DNA of 64,000 nt. It comes from Neoscytalidium dimidiatum. Its lineage: Eukaryota > Ascomycota > Dothideomycetes > Botryosphaeriales > Botryosphaeriaceae. The translations under genes and the position numbers were made by a program. Every line of letters starts with the position of its first letter. The stretch's first letter is position 1. The notes under the pieces were generated by a model. It worked only from the letters and a program-made list of their open reading frames with translations. It searched no databases and was not told the DNA's origin. Location of the stretch: contig CM074703.1 in NCBI GenBank assembly GCA_037367355.1, positions 434,001 through 498,000 on the forward strand, given 5' to 3'. Below, in pieces: positions 22,201 to 39,407 of this stretch.

Positions 22201-24389
22201 AGCTGCGGGAGAATTCGTCGCCGTGTTCTGGGCGGAGGTTGGGATGGCGAAAGGAGAAGGTACCCCGGACGGTGTCGATCCGGCGCGGAAAGGCGATGGG
22301 GCAGCACTGATGGCGGGAGCAGCGGTTGTCGAGGTAGAAGCTGTTGAGAAAGGTGAGAATGGATTGACTGGTGAGGATTTCGGTGTGGAGATTGTCGAAC
22401 CTTGAGTCGCAGGAGTGCCGAAGCCTTCAGATACGGTAGACTGAGGTGCTGGACTGGCAGGCTTTCCAAACGCTGACAACGATGCAGGTGCGCCAAATCC
22501 TGATGTGGCAGCTTGACCAAACGGAATTTTAGATGCGGCAGCGAAGGGGTTCGAGGGTTGCGTGAATGAGGTCGTCGCGGAGGCTATTGCCTCGGTATCG
22601 GACTCGGAGTCTTGGTTGACGAAGAGTGACGGCTGCTCCTCAACGACCGGTTGCTCCTCGATCAGTCCATGTGCTCTCGCCTGTTTGACGGTCAACCCGC
22701 TGACGACAGCCGAGTATGCCCTGTTGTATCTCTTTGGTTCCACAATCATCTCCGACCGGAACTGCTTCCTCAGGTTTGGACTAGCGGATGGTAGAGTCCT
22801 TCCCTGCACAGAGGTGAGATCAAGAAACTCGGTGCCGTCATCCTTCTCTAAGATGGAAAAGCCAAAGGCTTCGCAAAACTCGCGCGTCTCCTCTTCGTAG
22901 TCGAAATTGAGAACTCTTGTGACTTCTTCTAAAGTCCAGTCCTCGACCCGTCTGTCGCCTCCAATCCTGTAGGCGTTCCATATATTGCTGAGCATTGATT
23001 TTCTGACCATGTTGAAGACCAGTTCAGCAACGCAAGCCATGAGATAAGAGACTTGAGTCGACTTCACCAGGTTGAAAAACCTTCCGCCATTCGATTGAGC
23101 GATGGGATGCTGCATCCGCGGGTTCAGGGGGCCCAGGTGCTGCGAGCAGTCCGAAGCAGCTGCGTAGATCTTGAGCGCCGTCTGCACACGGGGATGCTTG
23201 ACAATTTCCTGTGGCCAGGACTGCACCCGATCCTCTATGTCCGGAACGATGGCCTCCATCTGAAAAAGGATGCTGTATGCCCGGAACTCAGGCTCGTTGG
23301 GTGAACGGTACCGGTCCCGGTTCTCGTCGTAAAGAGTCATGAGAGTAAGGAGAGTTTTGTCCAGCTGTTCCCGATCCTGATGCCTGTCGTACGACGTGGG
23401 AACTTCTTCCTTCGGAAGTGCGAGCTGGTGCAAAGAAAGAATATGAAAGCGGGCGATGCGCTCGAAGCAATCCATCTGTATCCGGATGTCGGGAGTCTTG
23501 GTACATTGCTGAATGGTGAAGTCGTTGCGCACGGCACGGGTGCGGTCCCAGAGAAACTTGTGGGCTCTGGCGAGGCCACTCTCGGAAAGTATCTCGTTGA
23601 AGAGGTAGTCACATGTCTTCGATAGAACCGGTGGCGGACGGAGGTCCGAAGGAAGTTGCTCCTCCAGGCCAGCAGCGGCACGTCGAAACTTTTTGACCAT
23701 GCGCGTCTCTGAGGGCTCCTTTGTACCAGGCTCCTACAAGACCGGTCAGACAATCTCGTCGAGATCAGACACGGGTTTCCGATCACATACCAGCTCCATC
23801 TCCCAGACATCCTTCTGGACCACACGTTCCACCCTCTCATACTCCGCACACATGTCCGGACAGGTCCCAACGATAGTGATGGCATCCTCCAAGCGACGTG
23901 GTTTATCCGGATCCTGGATCAGCCCGTTCGCAATTGCGTGCTTTCGTTCGATGGTGCGGTTCGACTTAAGCTGCGGCGCGAGGAAGATAGAGTCATTCTA
24001 GTTCTTCTTTTCGACTGGCGAGGTGGAAGTGAGGGGAAGGGAGGTCAACATACTGTTTCGTAACGCTGTGGCCACGGGAGGCCCGCAGTAGAGGCAGGCT
24101 GAAAGCCATTGACCCGCTGAGCGGAGTTGTTGGAGCGCGAGGGCGGGCGCGCCTGCGGACCTCCGCCGAATGCTTGCTTCTGGCGGGGACCAGAGGGAGC
24201 GCCTCTCGTCGAAGAACCCCTCGAGGCGGCGCCGCGACCACGGCCGCGGAAATTGGTGCCGTTCCCTCCGTCGCTCTCGCTGGCATTTCCGGAACCGTTG
24301 CGGGCGCTGTTGTGAGCACCGCCGCGGGCGAACGTCTTCGAGCGGGTTGGCTTTGCGCGGCCGCGCTCACCTCCGCGCGCTGACGACAT
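19231..24389 (-). CDS. SAC3: mRNA export factor Sac3/GANP (TREX-2 scaffold), FG-rich
   Basis: Three exons: 24389-24054, 23997-23791 and 23733-19231, with introns of 56 and 57 nt, all phase 0; about 1681 residues. Sac3 scaffolds TREX-2 (Thp1, Sem1, Cdc31, Sus1) at the nuclear pore and links transcription to mRNA export. Seen in order: an Arg/Gly-rich N-terminus; KSNRTIERKHAIANG and the family motif GTCPDMCAEYERVER (Gly at residue 156); the SAC3/GANP PCI-like domain to about residue 480; then a long segment with FG pairs (PFGQA, SGFGAP, SAFGKP, VFGFPP, IFGFPP). Next is a charged block with KYGQKWRSIWW and basic RRRGRERRKARRDA, suitable for Cdc31/Sus1 contact, and a C-terminal run of at least twelve acidic residues encoded by a CTC tract. 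Family identity is confident; the last several hundred residues are low-complexity. Confidence 0.9.
19405..19445. repeat. CTC/CTT trinucleotide tract (poly-Glu/Asp in SAC3)
   Basis: A pyrimidine-rich trinucleotide tract on the plus strand, read in frame on the minus strand as the poly-acidic tail of the Sac3 protein. Its length stays in multiples of three, so expansion would change only the number of acidic residues. Confidence 0.75.
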
Positions 24390-25719
24390 GGCAGTCGGCA
24401 GGGTCTTGTTCTCTCTCAGCGGACGGTCTTGGTCATCGAGCGCGACGCGGAATTGATGGTGTCTGTACGTTGGAGCCTGTCGCAGAAGGAATCCGAGCCG
24501 AAAACGGTGTTGTGGGGAAGGGTGCAGGGTGTGCAGCTCTTTGTCGCGACCAGGTGAGGGTAAAAGGCGACGCGAAGCTCTGAGCTTGGGCGCGGCTGCT
24601 TGGCGGCGACGAACTACCAGCCACAATTTCCAGGTTTCTTGATGGGGTAAGGACACCGCCTCAACTCCACTTAACACACCTGGGCCAAAGTATCAGTCGC
24701 TTGCCCAATATCCTCGGCCGGCACATGCACCCCATACGCGCCGGGCTATGGTGTTTGTCTGAGGCATCGACTGCATGTATGTCATGGCCGTAGAAGCTGC
24801 GATGCTCCCGATACGCCAACGGCCGCAAAAATCCGCTGTAGCCTACGCAGTCACCATGCACCGGCGGGAGGTTATCACTCGAGAAGTTATGTCACGCGGG
24901 TTGAGTGAGAAGACCGAAACCGATATTACGTGCCGCGGCCACTGGTGTTCACCGTAACGCACCACATCTACCAGTGTATGTAGCAGCCAGATCAGTCCCA
25001 ACATCACCCATCCATGCCTTCGCGCCAGAAACCGAGAACGTCCCAAAAGAAAAGCACACACCCGCTCAGAACGCTTGTCAAAAAGCGAAGAGGAAATCAT
25101 CCACACAGGGACAAGAGGTGGAATAGAAACTCTGAGCGAGACAATTTTGACCCAATACTCCCTCAACCCCCAACCCAGATCCGCCAGGAAAAGTTGCGGT
25201 ATGTAAGAGATGAAAGGGGGAAGCGAATACAAGAGAAACAATCTTTTTCAGCCAACGAGCTGTAGCAATTTGCTTGCGCATCCACAATGCGATTGCGATA
25301 AGCGTTGCGGATCTAATAATCCAGCAGTGGGGCCTCCACCAACTCCTCGCTTACCAAACAGCACAGGTGTTCCCAAGGAGACAAGAAAACATCGGCAGCG
25401 GCGTCGCGCTGCTAACAGCTTTTCGCAGAACAGTAAACCGTGTTCAGAAATATCCGCCCAGGAGAGAAAAGCTAATGCAGAACCTTTGCCCAAAGTCGTA
25501 GTCATCAAAAGTCGTTCCGGGGGAGGAATGCCGGACGTCATTGCTGATCGGTCATGTCGTCGTTATAGTGATACAGGACAAGTGAATAGGCGCTGTCGTG
25601 AACTTCATCGTGCGGGTTGTTCGTCGGCGCGAGAAAAACAGGCTTATTAAAATGAGTACCGAGTTGAAGGCGCAAAGCCCGTGGCGGAATTGAAACCATC
25701 GACGATGCTGTCTTTATGC
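24390..25719. other. Intergenic: SAC3 5' side / YDR124W-like 3' side
   Basis: About 1.3 kb between two minus-strand genes. No supported exon on either strand. It should contain the SAC3 promoter and the 3' UTR of the next gene. Confidence 0.5.
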
Positions 25720-28003
25720 CTACCCGTAATGATTGCTGTTCATGTTGTACTGTATGTTCGGATGGCTCAAAGAGCCCGTGCGGAATGTGCTACTGTACGG
25801 CTCATCAAAGGTGCCAGACTGGCTCCGTATCCCGGGCATCATGGCCATGGGCCCCGAAACTGCCATCGTTTGCCCCATTGCCGGAGATGCTGCTGACATT
25901 GCGCCGACCTGCGGTCCGGGGCTGTAGTTGTGCTGAGGCGAGAGCTGGGGGTTTGAGCCGAACGAGTAGTTTACGGTGCCCGGGAAGTTCGTGCTCGAAG
26001 GGGTAGCATACGAAGTGTTTGAACTTTGTGCAAGTGAAGTGGTGGAAGAGGGCGAGAATGAGGAATTGGACTGAACTGTCCGCCAGTCGCCGTTGTAATT
26101 TGACGGTTGGCTGACGTAGCTTGGATCCCGACTCATAGGATACGTAGGATTTTCCATGAAGTTATTTGAAGGTTGCTTCGCTTCGAAACCGTACCTGTCA
26201 TCGTAAACCTGCGGAGGCATCATGGGCGCTTGTTGGTACGCGGGCTGCAGGTCGCTGGGGTCCGAGTAGGGCTTGGCGACCGGCGCGGCGTAGCCCCGGA
26301 AATCAGTGTTGCCGGCGAAGAAGCTAGGCACGGGCTGCGGCGGTGCATCGGGAAGGCCATCAGGTATGCGCTGGGAATAATCCCAACCCTGGTGATCCAG
26401 CTCGAGACCCCGCGTCGACTGTACGAGCTCCTCCTGCTCCTCTTGTTGGGGTTTTTGGACTTGCTGAGTCTCCTGAGTCTCGACTGATGAATCCTGGCGC
26501 TGACGCTTGCGCGAAGAGCCGGAACCGGTCTTCTTGTTCTGGAGAGCATGCTTTGGATAGCACTTCATCTGAACCATCGTATCACCGTCTGACTTGAACG
26601 ATTAGCTTTGCATTGAGAAAACGCAGGAAGTGACGGATCAAACTCACCGATGCCGTCATTTACGTAATCGGACCAGTGCTGCGCCAGCATGTAGATGTCG
26701 TTCAAGAAGAGGTCACGTTTCCCTTTCCGGTCGTCGCCGTTATGGTTGTCTTGGTCGAATTGCAGCACGCAGTCCTTGGTGGAGTGTACCAAGAGGTTGA
26801 TGCCACCTTCCTTCTGGGCTTGATGCAACAGAATGTGAGTACCGAGCACAAGGCGTTCTGTACGCTCGCGTTAGCTTTGGTGGTACAAGACGAAGAACAG
26901 GCGGCCGGTCAATGCCTACCAGGCTTCCTGAGGTGGTCGGGCTCTTTGTGCCGGACTTCTTCCATGGTCGCACATTCGGGATGGGGCATTAACTTCCACC
27001 ACTCCTCATGGGAGGTAGGCCACCACGGAGGGGCATCCGGGCCGTCCTTGGGCTTGGCGCGTTTTTTCTGGGAGTTCGTGCTCTTCTCGGCCTCCTGCTT
27101 CTTCTTTTTATCGCTGCCGACGTAAGGGTAGTGCGACTGCTTCTTGGGCTCAATCGCACGGATCCATGCTTTTAGGATGACCTTGCAGGCAAGCTGCTGC
27201 ATCTGATCTAGGCGGCGGCCGAGGACCTCGAGCACCTGCGTGCGGTCCTCGATGGGGAAGCTGACGACCTGCTGCTCCTCTGGCTCGACGTCGGCGCCGA
27301 CAGACCAGTCTTCGTTCTCGTCATCGTCGTCCTCGGCGAGACTCTGGTTGCGTGACGTGGAGCGCTGGCGCTTGCCGGGACGAGCGGGCTCGGGCCTTGG
27401 GCTCTTGACTTTTGCCTTTGACTTTTCTGCATTCCGCTGGAGCTGATTGGGCGCGAAGATGCTGGCACGGCGGCTCTCGTCAGAATCAGTCGTCACTTGA
27501 CTCGCGGCGTCGGCCCACTCTGACGATGCGGGCTCGTCGCTAGCTGCGGCATGGTCAGCGGGTGCTGCTCTGCGCTGCCGGCTTCGGCGGGCGTGGGCGG
27601 GACACAAACCGTAGACCTGAGGCCCACCGCGGCCATAGGCAGCGGGGGGCGGCAGATTGTCGACGGCTGAGACCAGTTCGCGCCATTGGCGGGTGCGGGC
27701 GAGCTGGGGGCGGAGGTGGTCGAACTTGTCGGAGGGCAGCACGAAGCCCTCGCCCCTCTCGTCGATGCCGACGACGACGAAGGCGTGGGCTTGGATGTTG
27801 TAGTCCCTCCGGAGCGCCTGGGCGAGGGCGCGCGACGGCGATGGGGCCTAGCGAGGGTTGGTTAGCGCGGCCGTTGAGTGGCCGGGAAATGCGGGGTACT
27901 GGTGAGGGCTGGAGGGCTGCGGGCTGCGGGCTGAGGGCTGCTGAGGGCTGGTACGCACGGGCGCCGGTCGCGGTTGTTGAGAGCTCGCGCTCTGGGAGCT
28001 CAT
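25720..28003 (-). CDS. YDR124W-like helical-domain protein with Gln/Pro/Ser-rich tail
   Basis: Four exons: 28003-27959, 27847-26920, 26857-26648 and 26588-25720, with introns of 111, 62 and 59 nt; phases 0, 1 and 1 match; about 683 residues. The centre has CKVILKAWIRAIEPKKQSH, then PPWWP, REWW-like tryptophans, HKEPDHLRKP and ERLVLGTHILLHQ. I read this as the fungal helical-bundle family named after yeast YDR124W and A. fumigatus AFUB_079030 (formerly DUF2841), from memory of the pattern. The N-terminal YNIQAHAFVVVGIDERGEG looks like a small beta-strand domain. The C-terminal 290 residues are Gln/Pro/Ser/Tyr-rich and probably disordered, as in transcription-associated factors; a basic SRKRQRQ may be a nuclear signal. 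The molecular function is unknown. The first intron donor (GTGCGT) and start ATG are the least certain parts. Confidence 0.72.
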
Positions 28004-28556
28004 CCTGCTCGCTGCTGCTGGAGGTGTGGCATCGAGCGTGGTTTTGTTCGAGGGCTGCGGGTGCCATTTTGCGCTGCCGGCAGACGCCAGCCTGCAATCG
28101 GCTGGGAACTGCACCATCGTGGCGGAGAGCGGCGAGAGGTCGAGGGCGGCTGGTCGAGCGGGTCTGGCGATGCAAGCCAGCTCAGCACGAGCGTGCTCTA
28201 AGCCCAAACAGTGCGCTTCGTCCGCGACTCGTCGCATGCACCGAGGCCGCGGATTCTGGCATCGCAGGTGTTAGTCGCGGGCGCTATCGCTGGTCAAGAC
28301 GGAAACATGGTTGACGGGCGGGCGGGAGTGCCTGTGGGCGAGGACAAGAAACGGTCCGGACGCTGCACCCAACTTAAATACCAGCCGTGGCGGCGGCCTT
28401 ATCGGCGACGCTGATGCGGCTGCAATTAAGGACTGACCTACCTCTGAACCTTACCCGTCCCGTGCCTGGCCGCGACGGGAGAACTAGCAGCGGTCGTTGC
28501 TTGGCCGCAGATCGTGGACAATCCGGCGCGGAGGCAGAGGATGCGGAGGGGAGTGG

Positions 28557-28558
<2 letters not shown>

Positions 28559-28590
<32 letters not shown>

Positions 28591-28596
28591 TGCTGG
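28559..28596. repeat. (GCT)n microsatellite
   Basis: About eleven GCT units with one C substitution near the end. It lies in the upstream region of the YDR124W-like gene. Confidence 0.85.
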
Positions 28597-29009
28597 TGCT
28601 GGCGGCGTGCTGCTCTGAGCAGGACAGCGGCGATGCGGCCTATCCGACGGCTCACAGCGCGCGGGATCGGAGGGCGCGACGGCGGCGGCGGCGGCTACTG
28701 CTGCTGCTGCACGACAGTCGGCGCGTGGCAGCTGATCTGGCGACGAGGAGGGTGTGCGGTGGTAAGGCCGCGAGACGGAGGTGAGATGGAGGGCTTGGTG
28801 GGCGATTATTGGCGGAGCTCTGTGCCGCACGACACCGACGCCTGGACGAGATCGATGGTCGGCACAACAAGGCAGCGATGAAACAAACGAGACGATAAGC
28901 GACTGGCAACTGCGGTGGCCGTCTGCGCAGACAAAACTCTGATGCTCCTCGCGAAGCTTGACCGGCGTCGGGCTGGTATAAGAAGGACGCGGCACCATCC
29001 ATGCCTTGC

Positions 29010-29040
29010 GCCAGTGCCAGTGCCAGTGCCAGTGCCAGTC
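29010..29040. repeat. (CCAGTG)n hexanucleotide repeat
   Basis: Five near-perfect copies of CCAGTG/CAGTGC, directly following GCGCCAGTGC. Not in a supported gene. Confidence 0.85.
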
Positions 29041-29103
29041 ACCACCCTCGTCCGCGCCCCCGCCGCGGCCGCGACCCCGGACCTGTGCAGACGAGGCGAG
29101 GCA

Positions 29104-29104
<1 letters not shown>

Positions 29105-29139
<35 letters not shown>

Positions 29140-29140
29140 G
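29105..29140. repeat. (GTGC)n tetranucleotide repeat
   Basis: About eight GTGC units ending in GCGCG, which could adopt alternating purine-pyrimidine structure. Not in a supported gene. Confidence 0.85.
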
Positions 29141-30696
29141 GTGATACAAAACGAAAGAAAATCGCCAGGCCCTGATGGAGATAGCTGGGCAAGAGGTGGC
29201 CGCTGGGGGCGTTGCTGGGGCGCGGGCCGCCGCCGCATGCGCGCATCGATCTGGCGGCCAGCTCCACGCGAGTGCTCGAGATTAACGGTCGCCAGCGGTG
29301 CGTGAGTGTGCATGTGTGTCTAGCGGGCGGGCAGCCACCAGCGCACGCAGGATGATGAAACCGAGCCGAACCCTGGTCTTGGCAACGCTCCGGCTCCGTC
29401 GCGGGCTGCCTGTTCTGAGGCGCCAGAGCGCGCGAGGGGCGATCAGACCGGCCGCGATGCTGCGGAGAGGCCGGGGGAGCTGGGCGGAGATCATCGGGAC
29501 GCGCTTCCGCTGCCGCCGATTGCGTGTGTGCGACACCAGGCCGCAGAGCGGCGTGCTCCACTGACCGGGGAAGGGGGAAAAAATATCAATCGTGCGCGGC
29601 CAGGCAGGCGGAAGATCTGATGGGACCCATCGCATCGAGATAGAGACGCAGCGCGATCTCTCCCTCTCTCTAGTGCCCGCGCGATCTCACTCGCCCGCGG
29701 CCCACACCAGCAGCAGGGCCACAGAGCCCTGGGCCTGTCCGCCACCGCTAGAGGTGTCCAAACTTAGCGCTCCACAGCCGCCAGCGCGCGCCGGACCGCT
29801 GCGACTGCTCCCGCGCTCCCCAGACTGCACCGCACCGCAGCACGGCAGCTAGGCCGTTTGACGTACGCTCTGTCTGTCGCAGCCACCACGACGCCCGCCA
29901 CCTCCCTTCCCCAATTTGCCCTAGGAATGGTCCGCAACGGCTCGCGTACCTGGCTCCCGCAGCCCACCCGCCAAGCTACGACCAAAGTGTCGAGTCTACC
30001 AGGGCCTGCTCAGCCCTAGGAGCCGCCGCCCGGCCTCCGCGCAAAAAACAATGTGCCTACCATCGTGCAAGCCACCGTCCCGGGGCGAGCGGTGAACGAC
30101 CCGGGGCCCTGTCTGGCCGCAAAAAGGAACGTCAGCCCGGCCCTTGAGGGCGTCGACTTCGCCCGTCGACGGGTTTGACAGGCCAAAAAAGCAATCATCT
30201 GCAACACGCAACGGGCAAGCGAGCCAGCAAAGACCGCCCTCTGCCGCTCCAAAAGGGTACGCGCGCGGACGAGAGTAGCAAACGGCGCTAGCAGCTCCCG
30301 GCTGGGTGCTGCGCGCGCCGTTCCGCGAGCGGCGACCTTCACGCTGAACCCTTCACACGGCCGTCGAGTCACTCAATCGCGGTCCTTGGCGCACGTCGAC
30401 GCAGCGGACGGAAACACCCCTGGCCTGCTATTTCCCTTCTCAGCTCGCTATACATTAGTGCATACCTATCCACATACGTACAGCCATTCGCCTTTGCCGG
30501 ACTCCCCTGAGCCTGCTGCCGGCATTGCGCAACTTGCATCCCCGTGCGGCCAGGCCCGCCTGCAGCAAGCAGCCGCCGCAGCACAACTGGCTGCCACCAC
30601 CACCACCACAACCACCACCGTCGCTCGCTTGACGGAGGCGCCGGCCTGGCTGCACACGTCGACCGAAAACCGGGCTACCGGGCTGCGGCTAGCATC

Positions 30697-35916
<5,220 letters not shown>

Positions 35917-36320
35917 TGAAGTTGTCGCTGCACGGTGGGTGATCGCAGAGTGTCCGCGCTGCAGGGAGAGGACGGATGAGGTGGGGGAGTTTTGGCAGCG
36001 GGAGAGGTGTTGAAAGGATGTGTCAGCGCGACGAAATGACCGGGACCGCCTTTTTAGTAGGAAAGAAGAGCCAACGGGACGATCGGGTTTCCAAACGTCA
36101 CTCAGGTAAGCGGATAAGCTCCACGGATCGCCCTAAGGCATTAGCTTGCCAAGACCGCCCACTTAGCGGAGTTAATCCACGGCGATAGATTCTTGCACGT
36201 TAGGCAGGCTGCCGTAGCTGCCACCGCACGCGAAACTGGTAAATTATGCTGTTATTCGGTTCAGCGTCAACCGGGTAGGTTGTTCGCGCAATATGTACAT
36301 GAATTTTATTAACTACCGCC
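35917..36320. other. Intergenic: YCF1 promoter / 3' side of next gene
   Basis: A 404-bp gap between minus-strand genes. Nothing else recognised. Confidence 0.5.
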
Positions 36321-38758
36321 TTACTTGCCGTCCGCGAACTCGATGTGCTGTGAACTACCCGCGTCAGCCATGGCTGTGTCCGTGTCTGTACCCCTGCCTA
36401 CTCCAGATGCCATCTCAGCTACCAGACCAGCCCCTTTCTCCGCCATTTCAGGCTGCTGTTGCGTCTGTCCTTCGTACCACTCCTTTGCCGACATGTGTGC
36501 GAAGCCCGAGTCATCGTCGTTCACCGGGCCTTTCGCTTCGTAAGGCGGAGGTTGCTCAGCGTCTTGAGCAAGCTCTTCACGGAACAGCATGCTGTCTCCG
36601 GAGACGAATTCCTACTTCTCTATTAACCTTGAAGAGCTCCCTGGACAGCGAGTTCCGATACGTTGACTTACTGCGAGCGCCTGCGGAATGTCATCGAAGG
36701 GTTTGTTCAGTGCCCTCTCGCTAGCGTAGACGAGGAGAACCTCACGATTCTCCATAGCTGCAGCCGTCAGGAGGTCAACTTCAGAGATGCGCTATGGGCA
36801 CACGGTCAGCAAACAGATACCTTCAGCCAGCCTAGCTTCCACTCACCGACTTCGAGATCTGGCCCGTGCTATCGTAGTGAATCCTCCACCAGTCAGACGA
36901 AGTCTGTGCTGTCTCCGCACCCTCCACACCCGCGGGCCCGTCCATGTCATCTTCCACGTTCGTTTTGCGCTGGTTCTTGATATAAGTTACTGCCGGATCC
37001 GTCGAGATTCCGCAAAGCTGGTACTTGAACTCCGGGTTGAGCTCTGCCCCTTCCAACGGCTCCTTGAGCAGACTCGAAAGCTCATCGTATGCCTTGCGCG
37101 CTTCCTCTTCTCGGCTCTTGAGAACATCGAGCTTCCTCTTCACCCTGTCGTAGACACCCTGTATTTGACGGTGGAGCCTGGCGTCGCGTTCAGCGTTGGG
37201 ATTAGCTGCCGGCTCGCCCGTCACACCCAAAGGTTCCATGGTCATGGCAGACATGGCTACTTCAAGTAAGTCCAGGGAACTTCCCGACGTGCCGTTGTAG
37301 TGGAACCTGGACAGCTTTTGAGCCTTCGCATTAATCTCTCCGAGCTGCTTCTTCTTCTCTGCACGATCCCTCCGCATCTGCTTCGCCCTGCCTTCGTGTT
37401 GCTTCAGATACCTGTCAGCAAACCAGGATATGGGTATAGTCATGTTCAGACCAGTAGATGTCGAGTCGGGCTGCTTCACGATCATGACGAGAATGTCGGC
37501 GATATCGCTAATGGAAGCGTGCACGTCTTTGGAACCGTCGAGGTCATTCGCCCAGACGGTCTCGTCGAGAACATCGTAAAGCGACGCAGGCGGATCATTC
37601 CCACGGTTGCTCATCGTCGGTGTGAGACATTTGAAGCTTGGTTCTGATACATCTCCAGCTCGAATCTCTTGAGCCTTCGTCTCAAACAGCTTCTCGTGCC
37701 CAGCCGCAGGCTCAAGACGCGTAGCAGCGTTGTGCCAAGCCTCCAAAAACCCGACGGCTTCCGTGTCGCCCTCACTGCCATTGGTACTGTAAATCTTACT
37801 GAGGGGCTCGACGCTTCCATACGCACGATCCGTGTAGTCCAAGAATGCCATAATCCGCTGCGTCTCATGTATAATGTCCAGTCCGGACTCGTTCTCATGC
37901 TGATTGTCCAGATCAATCGTTCGGGGCAGAACGATCGGGGCTCCAGACCACCATTGCGGGTCTGTGCCGTAATCTGGAAGAAGATGATCTTTCATAAGCA
38001 ATGCATTGTGGGATGCTGGAATGCTGTTGAGTATAGTTAGGAGCGAAGGTAGGTAATCCTGAGAAGTCAGCGGTTTCATGAAGGCTGGCTCGCCAGGTTC
38101 TCTGCGGCGCTGGGTGGGGGGAGGGTCCGGAATGGTGCTGGACACGGTAGTCATGGCCCATTGGCTCTGCTCGTAGTACTCGCGCGTCGCGGGACCGAAT
38201 TGCACTCCTGAAGCGCCCACGACACCGGTCTCCTGGCCTGCACCTGTATCTGTTCAGACTGTCAGCGTCCAAGTCGCGAACCACGGTTTCGCGAGCGCGT
38301 CCGGGCCAGTCGGAGTCATTGCATACTATTACTCGGGGTGTTCGGTCGGGTGGCAGCAGTGCTCTGAGGGTATTGGGCGAGTGAGTCGTTCGCATGATCG
38401 ATTTGAAAAGCTGCTCGCGCAGTTGTTAGGCGCAGCGGGGGGGCGTTGTCAACGAGTCACCGAACACTCACAAGGCATTCCAGCGTACTGGTTGCTACCG
38501 CCATCGCGGTCCTGGGAGAACAGGGTCTCATCGTAATTGTCGGCGGCGTAGCGGTTCGGGTCTTGCTCGAAGTTGCCAATGGCGCGGTCGAGGTCGCCGT
38601 TTGCATCCTACCCACGTGTCAGCGCATGCAACACGGAGCAGGAAGGTAGAACTCACCTTGATAAAGCGTGGGGCGAGCTTTGGATCGGGCCTGCTGCCGG
38701 TAACAATCTCGCAGAAGCTGAGGAACTGGTCGACAGCTTCCTGCGACGGTTCCGTCAT
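36321..38758 (-). CDS. Ubiquitin-binding-type protein with UBA-like N-terminus
   Basis: Six exons: 38758-38657, 38607-38472, 38410-38327, 38249-36847, 36791-36672 and 36611-36321; all phases match; about 711 residues. The N-terminus reads as a UBA-like three-helix domain (QFLSFCEIVTG, PKLAPRFIKDANGDLDRAIG, NFEQDPNRY). A conserved fungal region follows (QFGPATREYYEQSQWAMT, then PPDYGTDPQWWSGA-like and MAFLDYTDRAYGS), then a charged coiled coil (RLHRQIQGVYDRVKRKLDV, KSREEEARKAYDELSSLL) and an acidic tail. I recall homologues being annotated as ubiquitin-interaction-motif proteins, possibly scaffolds acting with deubiquitinases; that is family knowledge of limited depth, and no catalytic triad is seen. 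The first three exons are short but each splice keeps frame and UBA-like similarity. Confidence 0.7.
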
Positions 38759-39407
38759 GTTGGAACGGGGACGGGCGGCGTCGAAGCTACAGCAGGTGCA
38801 TTTGCAGGCGGCGCGGGATTGCGCTTACTTGCGATAGGCTGGGTCTAAGCAAGCATGGCGCGGGGCGGGAGCGTGCAAAGTTTTGGAGCAGCAGGCAGCG
38901 GGCAGCGGGGAGATCGAGCTGCGAGCTGTCCGCGACCCCGCGGAAGCTTTGAAGGCCGGCGGCCCTTCGGCCCTGCTCCGACTGCCTTGAATGACGATTG
39001 TTGGCCCGTGCACTTGCCGTTGCCGCCACCATCTTCGCCGCCGCTACCTAGGTGGTGACACCGCAGTCGCCCTGCCGTTGGTCAGGCATCAGATCGTGTC
39101 GCGGGCGTCACCGAGCCAATCGCACAGCATACGAGCTGGACTCTGATGGTACGAACGCAATTGAAGCGGAGAAGATGTCAATGTCGAATTTTCCACCGCA
39201 GCCTCCTGCGCTTTCGATCCTCCGACCCGACAACTGAATAACTTACCCACACCAGCTTTTCGTTTTTCCCAGACGCCCTGACACTACTCATCGCCCTTGT
39301 ATGTCCATGCTAGTAGTACAATGCGATCTGTACCTCCGCCGTAACCCATTCTATAGTACACCGATACCATATTCTCACACATGCCCGGAGCTGTTTAACA
39401 TACTCGC
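38759..39407. other. Intergenic: promoter of UBA-type gene / PET127 3' side
   Basis: A 649-bp gap between minus-strand genes. No supported gene or RNA seen. Confidence 0.5.

Larger units (their letters stand above)
28004..30696. other. 2.7-kb GC-rich intergenic block with microsatellites
   Basis: This lies upstream of the YDR124W-like gene and downstream of the ABC transporter. It is very GC-rich, so long open frames exist in several phases, but none shows family similarity or splice logic. Three microsatellites (28559, 29010, 29105) are annotated separately. Confidence 0.5.

Noticed and set aside
28438..29313. 291-codon open frame on the minus strand in the GC-rich block
   Set aside because: It reads straight through three microsatellites in different frames with His/Arg/Ala repeats; long open frames are expected at this GC content.
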